Counted from the first letter of the stretch, positions 52,153-62,469 are shown. The stretch is DNA of 64,000 bases from Sporosarcina sp. FSL W7-1349 (GCF_038003045.1 NZ_JBBOOK010000001.1:2480001-2544000), one strand, 5' to 3'. Notes: generated from the sequence alone by a model not told the origin. A program made the numbers and translations.

Positions 52153-52325
52153 ATTCAGCAAAGTTATTTATCCCGCAAGCGGAGCGGCAGACAGAGAAGT
52201 CCCTCACCTTCTTCTTAAATAAAGGCTTCGTGGACTAGAGACGGCGGCTATTGAGGGTCTTCCTAAGTAGTCCAAACTACTCCGTGGCAAATTGCGCCAA
52301 GACATCATTGATTTTTCAAAGCAGG

Positions 52326-52354
52326 TTGACAATTGCGGTAAAGTTATGAATACT
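52326..52354 (+). promoter_or_regulatory. Promoter of the cbi operon
   Basis: TTGACA, 17 bp, AATACT, identical in layout to the promoter at 48802-48830. The 170 bp between 52153 and here show no gene or recognised element. Confidence 0.75.
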
Positions 52355-52393
52355 GAGTATAGATTACGAGGTTACTAAATTTCATATGAACGG

Positions 52394-52546
52394 GAAAAGG
52401 TGCGCCTTGGTTGCGCTTAAAAGGGAAGTCCGGTTTAAATCCGGCACGGTCCCGCCACTGTAATTTGGTAGTTTTCCGCAGAATCCACTGTCTCAGACGG
52501 GAAGGAGCGGAACACGATGACCATAAGTCAGGAGACCTGCCTTTTC
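52394..52546 (+). ncRNA. Cobalamin riboswitch of the cbi biosynthesis operon
   Basis: AAAAGGGAAGTCCGGTTT, CACGGTCCCGCCACTGTAA, GGGAAGGAGCGG and AAGTCAGGAGACCTGCC. The downstream flank matches that of the riboswitch at 48.9 kb. Confidence 0.94.
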
Positions 52547-52626
52547 TAACAGCACTGCTTGACCTACGGGAAATGGGGAAGTGTTAGGACTGTACGGTTT
52601 TCACACTTTCCATTTGTCGAAAACAA

Positions 52627-52670
52627 AAGCATTTCTAACCATCCCTGGTTGGAGATGCTTTTTTTATTTT
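52627..52670 (+). terminator. Riboswitch terminator before the cbi operon
   Basis: AAGCATTTCTAACC pairs with GGTTGGAGATGCTT, then TTTTTTATTTT. Confidence 0.9.
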
Positions 52671-52701
52671 CATTTTCGATACATAAAAAGGAGGATGCAG
52701 G

Positions 52702-54333
52702 ATGAAGAAAGGTAAATTGATTGCAATCGGTTTTGGTCCTGGAAGTGAACAACATATGACGCAGCGAGCCCGGGATGCTTTTGCGGAATGCGACATCATC
52801 ATCGGCTATAAAACATATGTCGAGCTGATCCGCCATCTGCTGACACCGGAACAGCAAATCGTCAGCACCGGTATGACGGAAGAAGTGGGCCGCGCACAGG
52901 AGGCGGTAAAACTCGCGGAAGCTGGCCATACCGTCGCGGTCATCTCAAGCGGCGATGCCGGAGTTTACGGCATGGCGGGCCTCATTTACGAAGTGCTCGT
53001 CGAAAAAGGATGGAATGAAGAGACGGGCGTCGGATTGGAAGTCGTTCCAGGCGTCTCCGCTATTCAAGCATGCGCTTCCCTACTCGGCGCTCCGGTCATG
53101 CATGATTCATGCACAATTAGCTTGAGCGACCATTTGACCCCATGGGAATGGATTAAAAAACGGGTGGAAGCGGCGGCAATGGCCGACTTTGTCATCGCGC
53201 TCTACAATCCAAAAAGCGGCAGACGGACACGTCAAATCGAGGAAACGCAAAGAATCCTGCTCCAATACCGGTCGCCTCAAACACCAGTCGGCCTTGTAAA
53301 AAGCGCCTATCGGGACCGGCAGCATATCGTCATCACCGATCTCGAGCATATGTTGGACCATGACATCGGCATGCTGACGACAGTGATCATCGGAAACAGC
53401 ACGACATTTCTGTACGATGGCAAAATCATCACACCTCGCGGCTACCAGCGTAAATATACGCTCGGCGACGAGAAGCAACCACTCAAACCCCATCAACGGC
53501 TGAAAGAAGAAAATGAGCCATGGGCACTGCACGGCGGTGAAAAAGAGGACGAACCTGTATTAGCGGAAAAAAAAACTAAATTAATACAAACCGAACCGCA
53601 AAACAATAGCGTTTTAGAGCTTGCCGAGCAAGCACTCGCTCAATTGGATGGCACAACACCGGTTGCGATCAGTCCGCTATTCCAAGAGCACCGACTATTT
53701 GAATTCACCGTCTCCCCTGGCGTGGCCAATAAAAAGATGTCTCCAAGCCAACTGGCGGCTTTGGCGGAAATTGTCGGCAACAACGGCGAAATCGAATACA
53801 CACCGGATCATGAATTTAAAATTTCATTGCAAACCGAGGATCCAGAAGCGATCACATCCCGTTTGAAACAAGAAGGATGGCTGCTCGCCCCTGCCGGCAA
53901 TGTCGTCAAAGTGAAAGCTTGCGATTTTTGTGATGGAGACAAGCAAGATCCGATTCCTTATGCGGAGGAATTAATGAAAAAGCTCGGCGGCCTCAGTGTG
54001 CCGAAAGAATTAAAAATTGGCTTCAACGGTTGCGGCATGGCCTGCTATGGAGCAGTTGCGGAAGATATCGGGATCGTCTATCGCCGCAAGAAATTCGACG
54101 TCTTCCTCGGGGCAAAGGCGATGGGACGCAATGCGCATGTCGGCGTACCGGTTGTAGAAGGATTGGAGCGGGAAAAACTCGTCCCTCTCATTGTCGCCAT
54201 CGTCGAACAATTCCGGAATGAAGGACTGCCAAACGAACGATTCTATAAATTTTTCAAGCGCGTCCAAAGTATCCAAGGATTCCCGTATCAGGAAGTACCG
54301 ACATTAGTCGTCCTGGAACCGGATCTTTGTTAA
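52702..54333 (+). CDS. cbiH: CbiH60-type precorrin-3B C17-methyltransferase with Fe-S reductase-like C-terminus
   Basis: 543 residues. Residues 1-250 are the methyltransferase (GFGPGSEQHMTQRA, SSGDAGVYGMAG, VPGVSAIQACASLLGAP, ALYNPKSGRR). Residues about 300-543 resemble the nitrite/sulfite reductase family, with Cys ligands in KACDFCDGD and FNGCGMACYGAV. This two-part form is known from B. megaterium, where it carries out ring contraction of cobalt-precorrin-3. AAGGAGG precedes ATG. First gene of the operon. Confidence 0.93.
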   Translation: MKKGKLIAIGFGPGSEQHMTQRARDAFAECDIIIGYKTYVELIRHLLTPEQQIVSTGMTEEVGRAQEAVKLAEAGHTVAVISSGDAGVYGMAGLIYEVLVEKGWNEETGVGLEVVPGVSAIQACASLLGAPVMHDSCTISLSDHLTPWEWIKKRVEAAAMADFVIALYNPKSGRRTRQIEETQRILLQYRSPQTPVGLVKSAYRDRQHIVITDLEHMLDHDIGMLTTVIIGNSTTFLYDGKIITPRGYQRKYTLGDEKQPLKPHQRLKEENEPWALHGGEKEDEPVLAEKKTKLIQTEPQNNSVLELAEQALAQLDGTTPVAISPLFQEHRLFEFTVSPGVANKKMSPSQLAALAEIVGNNGEIEYTPDHEFKISLQTEDPEAITSRLKQEGWLLAPAGNVVKVKACDFCDGDKQDPIPYAEELMKKLGGLSVPKELKIGFNGCGMACYGAVAEDIGIVYRRKKFDVFLGAKAMGRNAHVGVPVVEGLEREKLVPLIVAIVEQFRNEGLPNERFYKFFKRVQSIQGFPYQEVPTLVVLEPDLC

Positions 54334-54402
54334 GGTGACAGTCACCCATACAACTTCTAAACAATTCAGAATCGTTTCCGAATTGTTTTGGTGACTGTCA
54401 CC
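54334..54402. repeat. REP-like palindromic element B
   Basis: Outer arms GGTGACAGTCACCC and GGTGACTGTCACC; inner ACAATTC/GAATTGT stem. It lies between cbiH and cbiX, directly after the cbiH stop. The outer arm matches element C at 63368 and resembles element A at 35112. Confidence 0.7.
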
Positions 54403-54428
54403 AACAAAATTGAAACGGAGGAATATAA

Positions 54429-55316
54429 ATGCAAGCAATTCTATTTGTCGGTCATGGCAGTAAAGATCCAAACGGAAACAAGGAGATTCTTCAGTTCGTC
54501 GACCAGATCAGACCGAGATTCTCGGAACCTATCATCGAAACCTGTTATCTCGAATTCGCCCAGCCCGATATTTCCCGAGGCATTGACCGCTGCATTGAGC
54601 GCGGAGCGACGTCTGTCAGTCTCGTTCCGATGATGTTCCTTGCTGCAGGCCACTCCAAACTGCATATCCCTGCTGCCATCGATGAAGCGAAAGTCAAATA
54701 TCCAACCGTCACGTTCAATTACGGACGACCGGTCGGTATCCACAATCGAATCATTGATATGTTGGAGAACTGCCTACGGGAGCAAGGTCTGACGAACGAA
54801 ACGGAAGATGCCATCATCCTGCTCATCGGCCGCGGTTCCAGCGATCCTGATGCCAATAGCGATCTCTACAAAATCGGGCGCCTGTTATCTGAACGTTTTG
54901 ACCATCTTACCGTCGAATCGGCCTTTATCGGCGTAACGAAACCGACCGTGGAAGACGGCGTGGCCCGTGCCGTCACCCTCGGAGCGAAGCAGGTTTTTCT
55001 CGTCCCTTATCTTTTCTTCACAGGTGTCCTGATGAACCGCATGCATGATAAACTCGCTGCGCTAAAAGAGCAGTATCCTGCGCATCAATTGCAGATGACC
55101 GACTACTTCGGTTTCCGGGATGAAGTGAAGGATGTGTTCCAAGACCGAGTGGAAGAAGCGTTGCTTGGCGCAGCCAAATTGAACTGCGATGTCTGCGAAT
55201 TCCGTCTGCATGCTCTGGAACATATGGACGTCCATCATCATCACCATCATGACCACGATCATGATCACGACCATCACCACCATCATCATCATGCACACGA
55301 GGAGGTCGCACCGTGA
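54429..55316 (+). CDS. cbiX: Sirohydrochlorin cobaltochelatase CbiX (long form, His-rich tail)
   Basis: 295 residues: two chelatase half-domains (LFVGHGSKDPNGNKE with catalytic His near residue 8; LLIGRGSSDPDANSD in the second), then CDVC near 253 that fits the Fe-S motif of B. megaterium CbiX, and a tail of about 19 His alternating with Asp (positions about 268-289), probably storing or delivering Co2+. It inserts cobalt into sirohydrochlorin, the entry step of the anaerobic pathway. Confidence 0.94.
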   Translation: MQAILFVGHGSKDPNGNKEILQFVDQIRPRFSEPIIETCYLEFAQPDISRGIDRCIERGATSVSLVPMMFLAAGHSKLHIPAAIDEAKVKYPTVTFNYGRPVGIHNRIIDMLENCLREQGLTNETEDAIILLIGRGSSDPDANSDLYKIGRLLSERFDHLTVESAFIGVTKPTVEDGVARAVTLGAKQVFLVPYLFFTGVLMNRMHDKLAALKEQYPAHQLQMTDYFGFRDEVKDVFQDRVEEALLGAAKLNCDVCEFRLHALEHMDVHHHHHHDHDHDHDHHHHHHHAHEEVAP

Positions 55317-56089
55317 TCCTGTTTTTAGCGGGAACGAGCGATGCCCGGGAATTGGCGATCGAATTAAAAGAAAAAGGCTTTGATCCACTCACGACGGTGG
55401 TGACAGAAAATGCAAGCTATGCCCTCTTGGAAGCGGGCCTCCGTGTCCATATCGGAAGACTGACTGCCGAAGAGATGGCTGCAATCATCCAGGAAGAAAA
55501 TATGAAAGCCATCGTTGACGCAAGCCACCCGTTCGCAGAAGAAGCATCCAAAAACGCGATCGAAGCGGCAGCAAACGCAGGAGTCCCCTATTTCCGTTAT
55601 GAACGCGAGCAGATCGATCAGTACGACGATCGGGTCGTCTCCGTTTCCACTTACGAAGAGGCTGCCGACGTCGCACTGGAACGAAAGGGCAATATCATGC
55701 TTACGACCGGCAGCAAAACATTGGAGACGTTTGCCAAAAAGCTTATCGGTGTGGAAGGCGTCCGCCTCATCGCACGGATGCTCCCTCGCTTGGACAATAT
55801 GGAGAAATGCGCGGCACTCGGTGTCGAGCAGAAAAACATCGTCGCGATACAAGGCCCCTTCTCGTATGAGCTGAATCGGGCACTCTATCAACAGTTTGAC
55901 GTAACCCTAATGGTGACGAAAGAAAGCGGAAAAGTCGGATCAGTCGATGAAAAAGTGGAAGCCGCCTTGGAACTCGGCATCCCGGTCGTCATGATCCGCC
56001 GTCCGAAAATCGATTACGGTGAAGTTTATTCTTCATTCGCCCCGCTTATTGAACAACTACAAACGACATTAGAGGAGAGTGTGAAATGA
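55313..56089 (+). CDS. cbiJ: Precorrin-6A / cobalt-precorrin-6A reductase CbiJ
   Basis: 258 residues. N-terminal LFLAGTSDARELAIELKEKG, DASHPFAEEASKNA, and the C-terminal VTKESGKVGSVDEKVEAA with PVVMIRRP are family hallmarks. It reduces the corrin ring with a nicotinamide cofactor. It overlaps cbiX and cbiC by 4 bp each. Confidence 0.93.
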   Translation: MILFLAGTSDARELAIELKEKGFDPLTTVVTENASYALLEAGLRVHIGRLTAEEMAAIIQEENMKAIVDASHPFAEEASKNAIEAAANAGVPYFRYEREQIDQYDDRVVSVSTYEEAADVALERKGNIMLTTGSKTLETFAKKLIGVEGVRLIARMLPRLDNMEKCAALGVEQKNIVAIQGPFSYELNRALYQQFDVTLMVTKESGKVGSVDEKVEAALELGIPVVMIRRPKIDYGEVYSSFAPLIEQLQTTLEESVK

Positions 56090-56736
56090 ATTTCCAGACA
56101 GAGTTTAAACCGGCGACAATCCAGCCGCAGGAAATCGAGGATTTGAGCTTTAAGATCATCACAGACGAACTGGGGGAGCATCCCTTTACAGCAGAACAGT
56201 ATCCGGTCGTCCAGCGGGTCATTCATGCTTCGGCCGATTTCGACCTAGGCAGAAGCCTGGTCTTCCATCCAGATGCCATCCGTGCCGGCATCGAAGCGAT
56301 CCGCAGCGGGAAACCGCTTGTTGCGGATGTCCAGATGGTGCAAGTCGGCGTAAGCAAGCCGCGGATCGAAAAATACGGCGGAGATGTCCGAGTCTATATT
56401 TCCGATCCGGATGTCATGGCGGAAGCGAAAAAGCAGAACTTGACCCGCGCGATTATCTCGATGCAGAAAGCCGTAAAGGAAGCGGAAGGCGGCATTTTTG
56501 CGATCGGTAATGCCCCAACTGCCCTGCTGGAATTGATTCGTCTTGTGAAAAATGGGGAAGCACGTCCCGGACTTGTTATCGGAATGCCGGTCGGCTTTGT
56601 ATCTGCCGAAGAATCCAAAGCCGAATTGGCGAAGCTAGATATTCCATTCATTACGAACATCGGGCGAAAAGGCGGCAGCCCTGTCACTGTTGCGGCGGTC
56701 AATGCCATCTCGCTCATGGCGACTCAACTCGATTGA
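56086..56736 (+). CDS. cbiC: Precorrin-8X / cobalt-precorrin-8 methylmutase CbiC
   Basis: 216 residues. QRVIHASADFD carries the catalytic His; DVQMVQVGVSK, AIGNAPTALLELI and GMPVGFVSAEESKAEL are conserved. It moves a methyl group from C11 to C12 to make (cob)yrinate. Confidence 0.95.
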   Translation: MNFQTEFKPATIQPQEIEDLSFKIITDELGEHPFTAEQYPVVQRVIHASADFDLGRSLVFHPDAIRAGIEAIRSGKPLVADVQMVQVGVSKPRIEKYGGDVRVYISDPDVMAEAKKQNLTRAIISMQKAVKEAEGGIFAIGNAPTALLELIRLVKNGEARPGLVIGMPVGFVSAEESKAELAKLDIPFITNIGRKGGSPVTVAAVNAISLMATQLD

Positions 56737-56737
56737 T

Positions 56738-57850
56738 ATGAAGAAACAAACGGAAGAGAAGAAAGAACTTCGGCATGGCTATACGACCGGCACCAATTCC
56801 ACGGCAGCAACGAAAGCGGCTCTTCTTTCCCTTATTCTTCAGGAACAAATTGTAAAGGTGACTGTCACCTTGCCAATTGGCGACACGGTCCCGTTTACGA
56901 TGGATAAACTTTTGCTCGGCCCGAAGTCGGTTTCAGCGGAAATCATTAAAGATGCCGGTGATGATCCGGACGCGACGCATCTCGCCCGGATCATTTCAAC
57001 CGTTTCCTGGAATGACGCACCTGGCATTGAACTTGATGGCGGGACCGGCGTCGGTCGTGTGACGAAGCCCGGCCTCCCCGTCCCTGTCGGCGAAGCTGCC
57101 ATCAACCCAGTCCCTAGGAGGATGATCCTTCGGGCCGCGCAAGAAATCTTGGACGAGTATGGTATCGGGCGCGGCATCAAAATCGTCATCTCCGTCCCGG
57201 ATGGAGAAGAGATTGCCAAAAAGACATTGAATAGCCGGCTCGGCATCATCGGCGGCATATCTATTCTTGGGACGCGAGGCACCGTCGTCCCCTTTTCAAC
57301 CGCCGCTTTCCGCGCCAGCATCGCCCAGGCGATCAATGTTGCGAAGGAGAACGGCTGTACAGAAGTCGTTGCCTGCACCGGCGGCAGAAGCGAAGACTTC
57401 GCCATCGAATTTCATCCCCATATTCAAGAAGATGCGTTTATCGAAATGGGCGATTTCATCGGATTTACGATGAAACAATGCAAAGCCCGGAAGATGAAAA
57501 AAGTGACGCTTGTCGGCATGATGGGGAAATTTTCAAAAGTGGCGCAAGGCGTCATGATGGTGCATTCCAAAAGTGCTCCCGTCGACTTCAACTTTTTAGC
57601 CGATCTCGTCGAACAAGCGGGTTTGTCGCCTGAACTTGTCGAAGAAGCACGCCAGGCGAACACCGCGTCCCAAGTCGGAGATATGGTGATGGCAGCAGGC
57701 AATACAAAGTTTTTCACTTTATTACTCCAGCGCATCGCGAAAAATTGTTATGAAGAAGTGGGCGGCGGTTTGGAAGTGGAAGTGATCGTCATTTCGATGA
57801 AAAAAGAAATTTTAGGGAGGGAGACGTATTGTGGCGAAGAAAGCGATTAA
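56738..57850 (+). CDS. cbiD: Cobalt-precorrin-5B C1-methyltransferase CbiD
   Basis: 370 residues from ATG 56738, 1 bp after the cbiC stop; the ribosome binding site is poor, so it is probably translated by coupling. [26 protein letters not shown]-like [14 protein letters not shown], and [12 protein letters not shown] with [17 protein letters not shown] are family features. Adds the C1 methyl group in the anaerobic route. Confidence 0.94.
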   Translation: MKKQTEEKKELRHGYTTGTNSTAATKAALLSLILQEQIVKVTVTLPIGDTVPFTMDKLLLGPKSVSAEIIKDAGDDPDATHLARIISTVSWNDAPGIELDGGTGVGRVTKPGLPVPVGEAAINPVPRRMILRAAQEILDEYGIGRGIKIVISVPDGEEIAKKTLNSRLGIIGGISILGTRGTVVPFSTAAFRASIAQAINVAKENGCTEVVACTGGRSEDFAIEFHPHIQEDAFIEMGDFIGFTMKQCKARKMKKVTLVGMMGKFSKVAQGVMMVHSKSAPVDFNFLADLVEQAGLSPELVEEARQANTASQVGDMVMAAGNTKFFTLLLQRIAKNCYEEVGGGLEVEVIVISMKKEILGRETYCGEESD

Positions 57851-59051
57851 AGTGATCGGCATTGGCGAAGCAGGACAAGACTCCCTCTTGCCAATTTATA
57901 AAACATGGATCGAACAGAGTGAACGGCTCGTCGGCGGAGACCGTCAACTCGCCTTCTTCCCCGACTATGCAGGAGAGAAGTTATCCGTCACCGGCGGGCT
58001 TTCCACGGTTGTTGCCAATTTGCAGAAGGACGACAAAGAAACCGTCGTCTTGGCATCCGGTGACCCGTTATTCTATGGAATCGGCGGTTACTTGGCAAAT
58101 AAACTCGAGCACATCGAAATCTATCCGGCACTGAGTTCCATTCAGGAATCGTTCAGCCGCATGGGAGAATCTTGGCAAGACAGTGTTTTCCTCAGCGTCC
58201 ACGGTCGTCCGATGACAGGACTGGCCCAAAAAATTGATGGCCAATCAAAAGTTTGCCTGTTGACGGACGATACAAACAGCCCGCAGGCAATTGCAAAGTA
58301 TCTTCTCTCATTTGGGATGGATGAGTACCGTGCATTCGTCGCAGAAGCAGTTGGTGGACCAGATGAGAAAATCGGCTGGTTTGATTTACATGAACTTCAA
58401 GACTATGAAGCGAATCCATTAAATGTCGTCATTCTCAAACGTGTACAGGAGGCCCCTGTCTGGCCGCTCGGCATCCCCGATGCGGAATTTTCACAACGAA
58501 AGCCCGATAAAGGATTGATTACAAAAAAAGAGATCCGGGTGCTGAGCATCGGGGAATTGCAATTAACCCGGACAAGCACCGTTTGGGATATCGGCGCCTG
58601 CACCGGTTCCGTTTCAATTGAGGCGGCGAAAATTTGCCGGGATGGCGCTGTCTTTGCCATTGAGAAAAATGAAGCCGACCTGGACAATTGCCGGGAGAAT
58701 TTCTCAAAATTCCGCACCGATGTGATGCTCGTCCATGGAAAAGCGCCGGAACGGCTGAATGAATTCCCCGATCCGGATGCCGTCTTCATCGGCGGTTCGG
58801 GCGGCGAGATGAAGGAACTGCTTCATATCTGTTGCAGCCGGCTGAAAGCGAACGGCACGATTGTTCTTAATGCGGTGACGATTGAAAACCTGCACAACGC
58901 AGTGAAAGCATTCGAAGCGGAAGGATTTGCCGTCAATATTACACTAGCCCAAATTTCACGCAGCAAACCGATTTTACATATGACACGCTTTGAAGGATTA
59001 AATCCTGTCTATATCATTCAAGCAAAGCGGAAGGAGACAGCAGAATGCTAG
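57831..59051 (+). CDS. cbiET: CbiE-CbiT fusion: precorrin-6Y methyltransferase/decarboxylase
   Basis: 406 residues. Residues 1-205 are CbiE ([26 protein letters not shown]); residues about 215-400 are CbiT ([46 protein letters not shown]). It methylates C5 and C15 and decarboxylates C12 acetate. GTG at 57831 follows GGGAGGGAGACG. It overlaps cbiD by 20 bp. Confidence 0.94.
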   Translation: MAKKAIKVIGIGEAGQDSLLPIYKTWIEQSERLVGGDRQLAFFPDYAGEKLSVTGGLSTVVANLQKDDKETVVLASGDPLFYGIGGYLANKLEHIEIYPALSSIQESFSRMGESWQDSVFLSVHGRPMTGLAQKIDGQSKVCLLTDDTNSPQAIAKYLLSFGMDEYRAFVAEAVGGPDEKIGWFDLHELQDYEANPLNVVILKRVQEAPVWPLGIPDAEFSQRKPDKGLITKKEIRVLSIGELQLTRTSTVWDIGACTGSVSIEAAKICRDGAVFAIEKNEADLDNCRENFSKFRTDVMLVHGKAPERLNEFPDPDAVFIGGSGGEMKELLHICCSRLKANGTIVLNAVTIENLHNAVKAFEAEGFAVNITLAQISRSKPILHMTRFEGLNPVYIIQAKRKETAEC

Positions 59052-59749
59052 GAAAAGTAATTGGCGTCGGTGTAGGACCCGGCGATCCGGAGCTCATCAC
59101 CGTCAAAGCCTACCGGGTGATGAAAGAGGCCGATGTGGTCGCATTCCCGAAACCACGCCGGGGCAGCAAAAGCTATGCCCAGCAAATCATCGACCATTAC
59201 GTCAACCCGGCCGAAAAGGAAATGCTTCCCCTCGTCTTTCCGATGACCCGCGAACAGGATATTTTGGAGACAGAATGGACGAATGTGGCCAACCAAGTCT
59301 ATGAAAAGGTCAAAGAAGGAAAAGACGTGGCTTTCGTGACGGAAGGCGACACGATGCTCTACAGCACATTCATGCACCTCATGCGACGGATGGAACAGCT
59401 GTATCCAGATGTGGAGTGCATTTCCGTCCCCGGCATTTCATCCGTCAACGCAGCCGCGTCCCGCTTCAAGATGCCGTTGGCGGACGGCGATGAATGGTTC
59501 GCCATCATCCCGGCGACCGATGACCGCGAGCAAATGCGGAAAGCTTTGGAGGATCATGACGCAGTCGCCTTTTTGAAAGTGGCGAAAGTGCTTCCCGAAA
59601 TGATTGATTTATTGGAGGAAATGGACTTGGTCGATAAAGCCGTCGTCACGACAAAAGTGACGTCCGGCGAAGAAAATGTCTGGTACGATGTACGGGAATT
59701 AAAAACGGCGGAACTGAACTACCTATCGCTTATGCTCGTCCGGAAATAA
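59045..59749 (+). CDS. cbiL: Cobalt-precorrin-2 C20-methyltransferase CbiL
   Basis: 234 residues. [20 protein letters not shown] at the N-terminus, [15 protein letters not shown] and [19 protein letters not shown] are typical. Transfers methyl to C20, which leaves later with ring contraction. Small overlap with cbiET. Confidence 0.94.
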   Translation: MLGKVIGVGVGPGDPELITVKAYRVMKEADVVAFPKPRRGSKSYAQQIIDHYVNPAEKEMLPLVFPMTREQDILETEWTNVANQVYEKVKEGKDVAFVTEGDTMLYSTFMHLMRRMEQLYPDVECISVPGISSVNAAASRFKMPLADGDEWFAIIPATDDREQMRKALEDHDAVAFLKVAKVLPEMIDLLEEMDLVDKAVVTTKVTSGEENVWYDVRELKTAELNYLSLMLVRK

Positions 59750-59762
59750 GGAGGGAATCCAT

Positions 59763-60557
59763 TTGAACATCGAAGCAAAAGTCTATTTTGTCGGCGCTGG
59801 CCCGGGAGACCCGGAATTGATTACGGTGAAAGGTTTGAAGCTGTTACAGACCGCAGATGTCGTCTTGTTCACCGACTCGCTCGTCAATGAAAAGCTCATG
59901 GACGAGACGAAAGAGGGTGCACTTGTACTAAAAAGTGCCGGCATGGCATTGGAAGAGCAGATTGACATTATGGCGGGCGCCGTCGAAGAAGGAAAAAGCG
60001 TAGCCCGCATCCATACGGGAGACCCCGCGATTTATGGGGCAATTTTGGAGCAGATGAGCCGGCTGTACAACCGCGGCATCTCCTATGAAGTGATTCCGGG
60101 TGTCAGTTCCGTCTTCGCGTCGGCAGCACGTGCAGGTGTTGAACTCACTGTGCCGGAATTGACGCAAACGGTCATCTTGACCCGTGCAGAGGGGCGGACG
60201 CCAGTTCCCGAAAAGGAACAGCTCGTGGACTTGGCCCGGCACCATTGCACCGTCTCTTTATTCCTCAGTGCAACGCTCATTAAGAAAGTCGTCAAATCAT
60301 TCTACGAAGCAGGCTGGGCGGAGGATGCTCCGGTGCTCGTCGTCTATAAAGCGACTTGGCCGGATGAATTAATTCTCCGGACGACACTCGACAAAGTCGG
60401 CGAAGACATGCGCGCCAATCGGATCACCAAACAGGCGATGGTCATCATCAGCCCGGCGGTCGATCCGAAACTCGTAGAACAAGGCGGCTATGAATCGAAG
60501 CTGTATGATAAAACCTTCACGCACGGATTCCGCAAAGGAGTGACGGCCGATGGATAA
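59763..60557 (+). CDS. cbiF: Cobalt-precorrin-4 C11-methyltransferase CbiF
   Basis: 264 residues. [54 protein letters not shown]. The start is TTG at 59763 after AAGGAGGG. Overlaps cbiG by 8 bp. Confidence 0.94.
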   Translation: MNIEAKVYFVGAGPGDPELITVKGLKLLQTADVVLFTDSLVNEKLMDETKEGALVLKSAGMALEEQIDIMAGAVEEGKSVARIHTGDPAIYGAILEQMSRLYNRGISYEVIPGVSSVFASAARAGVELTVPELTQTVILTRAEGRTPVPEKEQLVDLARHHCTVSLFLSATLIKKVVKSFYEAGWAEDAPVLVVYKATWPDELILRTTLDKVGEDMRANRITKQAMVIISPAVDPKLVEQGGYESKLYDKTFTHGFRKGVTADG

Positions 60558-61704
60558 TGTTGTCCTCGTCGCCATCACGAAACACGGCGTCCAGCTGATC
60601 CGGGAACTGAAGGAGAAAATGCCAACGGCCGATGTGTATTATATGAGGAAATTCGCGTACGGAGATGAAGAGGAAAAAGGATTCACATTATTTGACGGCT
60701 CGATCCGCCTGTTATTGCCAGACATGTTCGCCAAATATGACGGCATCGTTTCCGTCATTTCCTTGGGCGCGATGGTACGGATGATCGGGCCCATTATGAA
60801 AAATAAAAAGGTCGACCCGGCGGTTGTGTGTGTCGATGACCGCGGACAATTTGCGATCAGCGTCCTCTCTGGACATGTCGGCGGAGCAAATGATCTGACC
60901 AATCTCGTCGCCGAAAAACTCGGCGCCCTCCCTGTCATCACGACCGCATCCGATGTGCAGAAGACGATTCCAGTTGATATTTTTGGACGGGATTTCGGCT
61001 GGACGATCGAGGATGATGCCCATATTGTCACGGCCAGCGCTTCCGTTGTGAATGAAGAACCGCTCGTCGTTGTCCAAGAAGCCGGGGAACGGAATTGGTG
61101 GAAACATGAACGCGCGATTCCCGCCCACATTCAAGTGGTCGACTCTTGTGAAGAGGCACTGAAGAGAGAATTTAAAGCGGCCCTGGTCATTACAGACCGG
61201 ATTATCCCTGAACATTTAGCGACAGGTCCCCTCTCGAAAAACTGGGTCATCTATCGGCCGAAAACGATTCATCTGGGAATCGGCTGTAACCGCGGCACTT
61301 CTGCGGAAGAGATAGAAGAAGTGATCGTATCCACTTTGGCGGAACAGCAACTGTCCCTTCAATCCGTCAAAGGCATTTCGACGATTGAGCTGAAAAAAGA
61401 TGAAGAAGGCCTGTTGGAAGTGTGTAAGAAATACGGGTGGGAGTTCACTTGGTATGCACCGGACCAATTGAACGCCGTACTGATTGAAAACCCGTCGGAG
61501 ACCGTATTCAAATTCACAGGGGCTTATGGCGTCAGCGAGCCAGCAGCGAAACTATCCGCTAGTACGGATACATTGCTCCTAGAAAAGAAGAAAAACGGCA
61601 ATGTCACGATATCGATTGCACGGAAAACATTTGATGGGAGGGAACCGAAATGGCAACAGGACAAGTCTATCTCGTCGGAGCAGGACCCGGCCATGTCAAA
61701 CTAA
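60550..61704 (+). CDS. cbiG: Cobalt-precorrin-5A hydrolase CbiG
   Basis: 384 residues. Central LSGHVGGANDLTNLVAEKLGA and C-terminal GIGCNRGTSAEEIEEVI, STIELKKDEEGLLE are diagnostic. Opens the delta-lactone ring and releases the C20 fragment as acetaldehyde. The C-terminus after about 365 runs 55 bp into cobA. Confidence 0.94.
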   Translation: MDNVVLVAITKHGVQLIRELKEKMPTADVYYMRKFAYGDEEEKGFTLFDGSIRLLLPDMFAKYDGIVSVISLGAMVRMIGPIMKNKKVDPAVVCVDDRGQFAISVLSGHVGGANDLTNLVAEKLGALPVITTASDVQKTIPVDIFGRDFGWTIEDDAHIVTASASVVNEEPLVVVQEAGERNWWKHERAIPAHIQVVDSCEEALKREFKAALVITDRIIPEHLATGPLSKNWVIYRPKTIHLGIGCNRGTSAEEIEEVIVSTLAEQQLSLQSVKGISTIELKKDEEGLLEVCKKYGWEFTWYAPDQLNAVLIENPSETVFKFTGAYGVSEPAAKLSASTDTLLLEKKKNGNVTISIARKTFDGREPKWQQDKSISSEQDPAMSN

Positions 61705-62414
61705 TCACAGTCCGGGGATTGGAATGCATTCAAGAAGCGGATGTCATCGTTTACGACCGTTTGGCGAACGCGGAGTTACTGGAGCATGCGAAGCCCGAGG
61801 CAGAGCTCATTTATTGCGGAAAATTGCCGAAACACCACACATTGCGGCAAGAGGAAATCAATGACTTGCTCGTGGAAAAGGCGTCCCAAGGGCTGACCGT
61901 CACCCGTTTGAAAGGCGGCGATCCGGCAGTGTTCGGACGAGTCGCCGAAGAGGCAGCAGTCTTGAAGCACGCTGGCATTTCGTATGAAATCGTCCCCGGA
62001 GTCACCGCAGGAATCGCGGCTCCGATGTTCGCAGGCATTCCCGTAACGCATCGGGAACACAGTTCTTCCTTTGCCATGATCACCGGCCATTTGCACGAAG
62101 GCAATTTTGTCGAGGAGAAATGGAAAGCCTATGCGACGGGGATTGACACGCTCGTCTTCTATATGGGCGTCCAAAACCTATCCTATATTTGCAGCCAGCT
62201 GGTCGAGCACGGGAAAGACGAGACAACCCCGGTCGCCCTTATCGAATGGGGCACGCTGGAAAAGCAACGCACCGTGACCGGGACATTGGAAACAATTGAA
62301 GGCATCGCTGCCGAGGCAGCCATCACCCACCCCGCCATCATCGTCGTCGGCAGCGTCGTCAGTTTGCGCGACACGATCCAATGGTTCGAAAAGGAATCAG
62401 TCGTACCACGTTGA
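61650..62414 (+). CDS. cobA: Uroporphyrinogen-III C-methyltransferase (SUMT, CobA)
   Basis: 254 residues. LVGAGPGHVKLITVRGLECI, VYDRLANAELL, LKGGDPAVFGRVAEEA and PVTHREHSSSFAMITGHL are classic. Makes precorrin-2 from uroporphyrinogen III, the shared precursor of siroheme and B12. ATG at 61650 follows GGGAGG. Last gene of the operon; cbiA, cbiB and later genes are not in the window. Confidence 0.95.
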   Translation: MATGQVYLVGAGPGHVKLITVRGLECIQEADVIVYDRLANAELLEHAKPEAELIYCGKLPKHHTLRQEEINDLLVEKASQGLTVTRLKGGDPAVFGRVAEEAAVLKHAGISYEIVPGVTAGIAAPMFAGIPVTHREHSSSFAMITGHLHEGNFVEEKWKAYATGIDTLVFYMGVQNLSYICSQLVEHGKDETTPVALIEWGTLEKQRTVTGTLETIEGIAAEAAITHPAIIVVGSVVSLRDTIQWFEKESVVPR

Positions 62415-62443
62415 AAAGTCGTCCGTTGAGGGCGGCTTTTTTT
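62414..62443 (+). terminator. Terminator of the cbi operon
   Basis: AAAAGTCGTCC pairs imperfectly with GGGCGGCTTTT, then TTTTTTTG. Confidence 0.8.
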
Positions 62444-62469
62444 GTTTATCGTACGGTGGGATCGGTGGA

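Noticed and set aside
52153..52325. Possible element between the ATPase gene and the cbi promoter
   Set aside because: A few short arms (AGTAGTCC, GTAGTCCAAACTACTCC) but no consistent fold or known motif.
56853..56875. GGTGACTGTCACC palindrome inside cbiD resembling a REP arm
   Set aside because: Single arm in a conserved coding stretch ([10 protein letters not shown]); no partner arm, so most likely chance.
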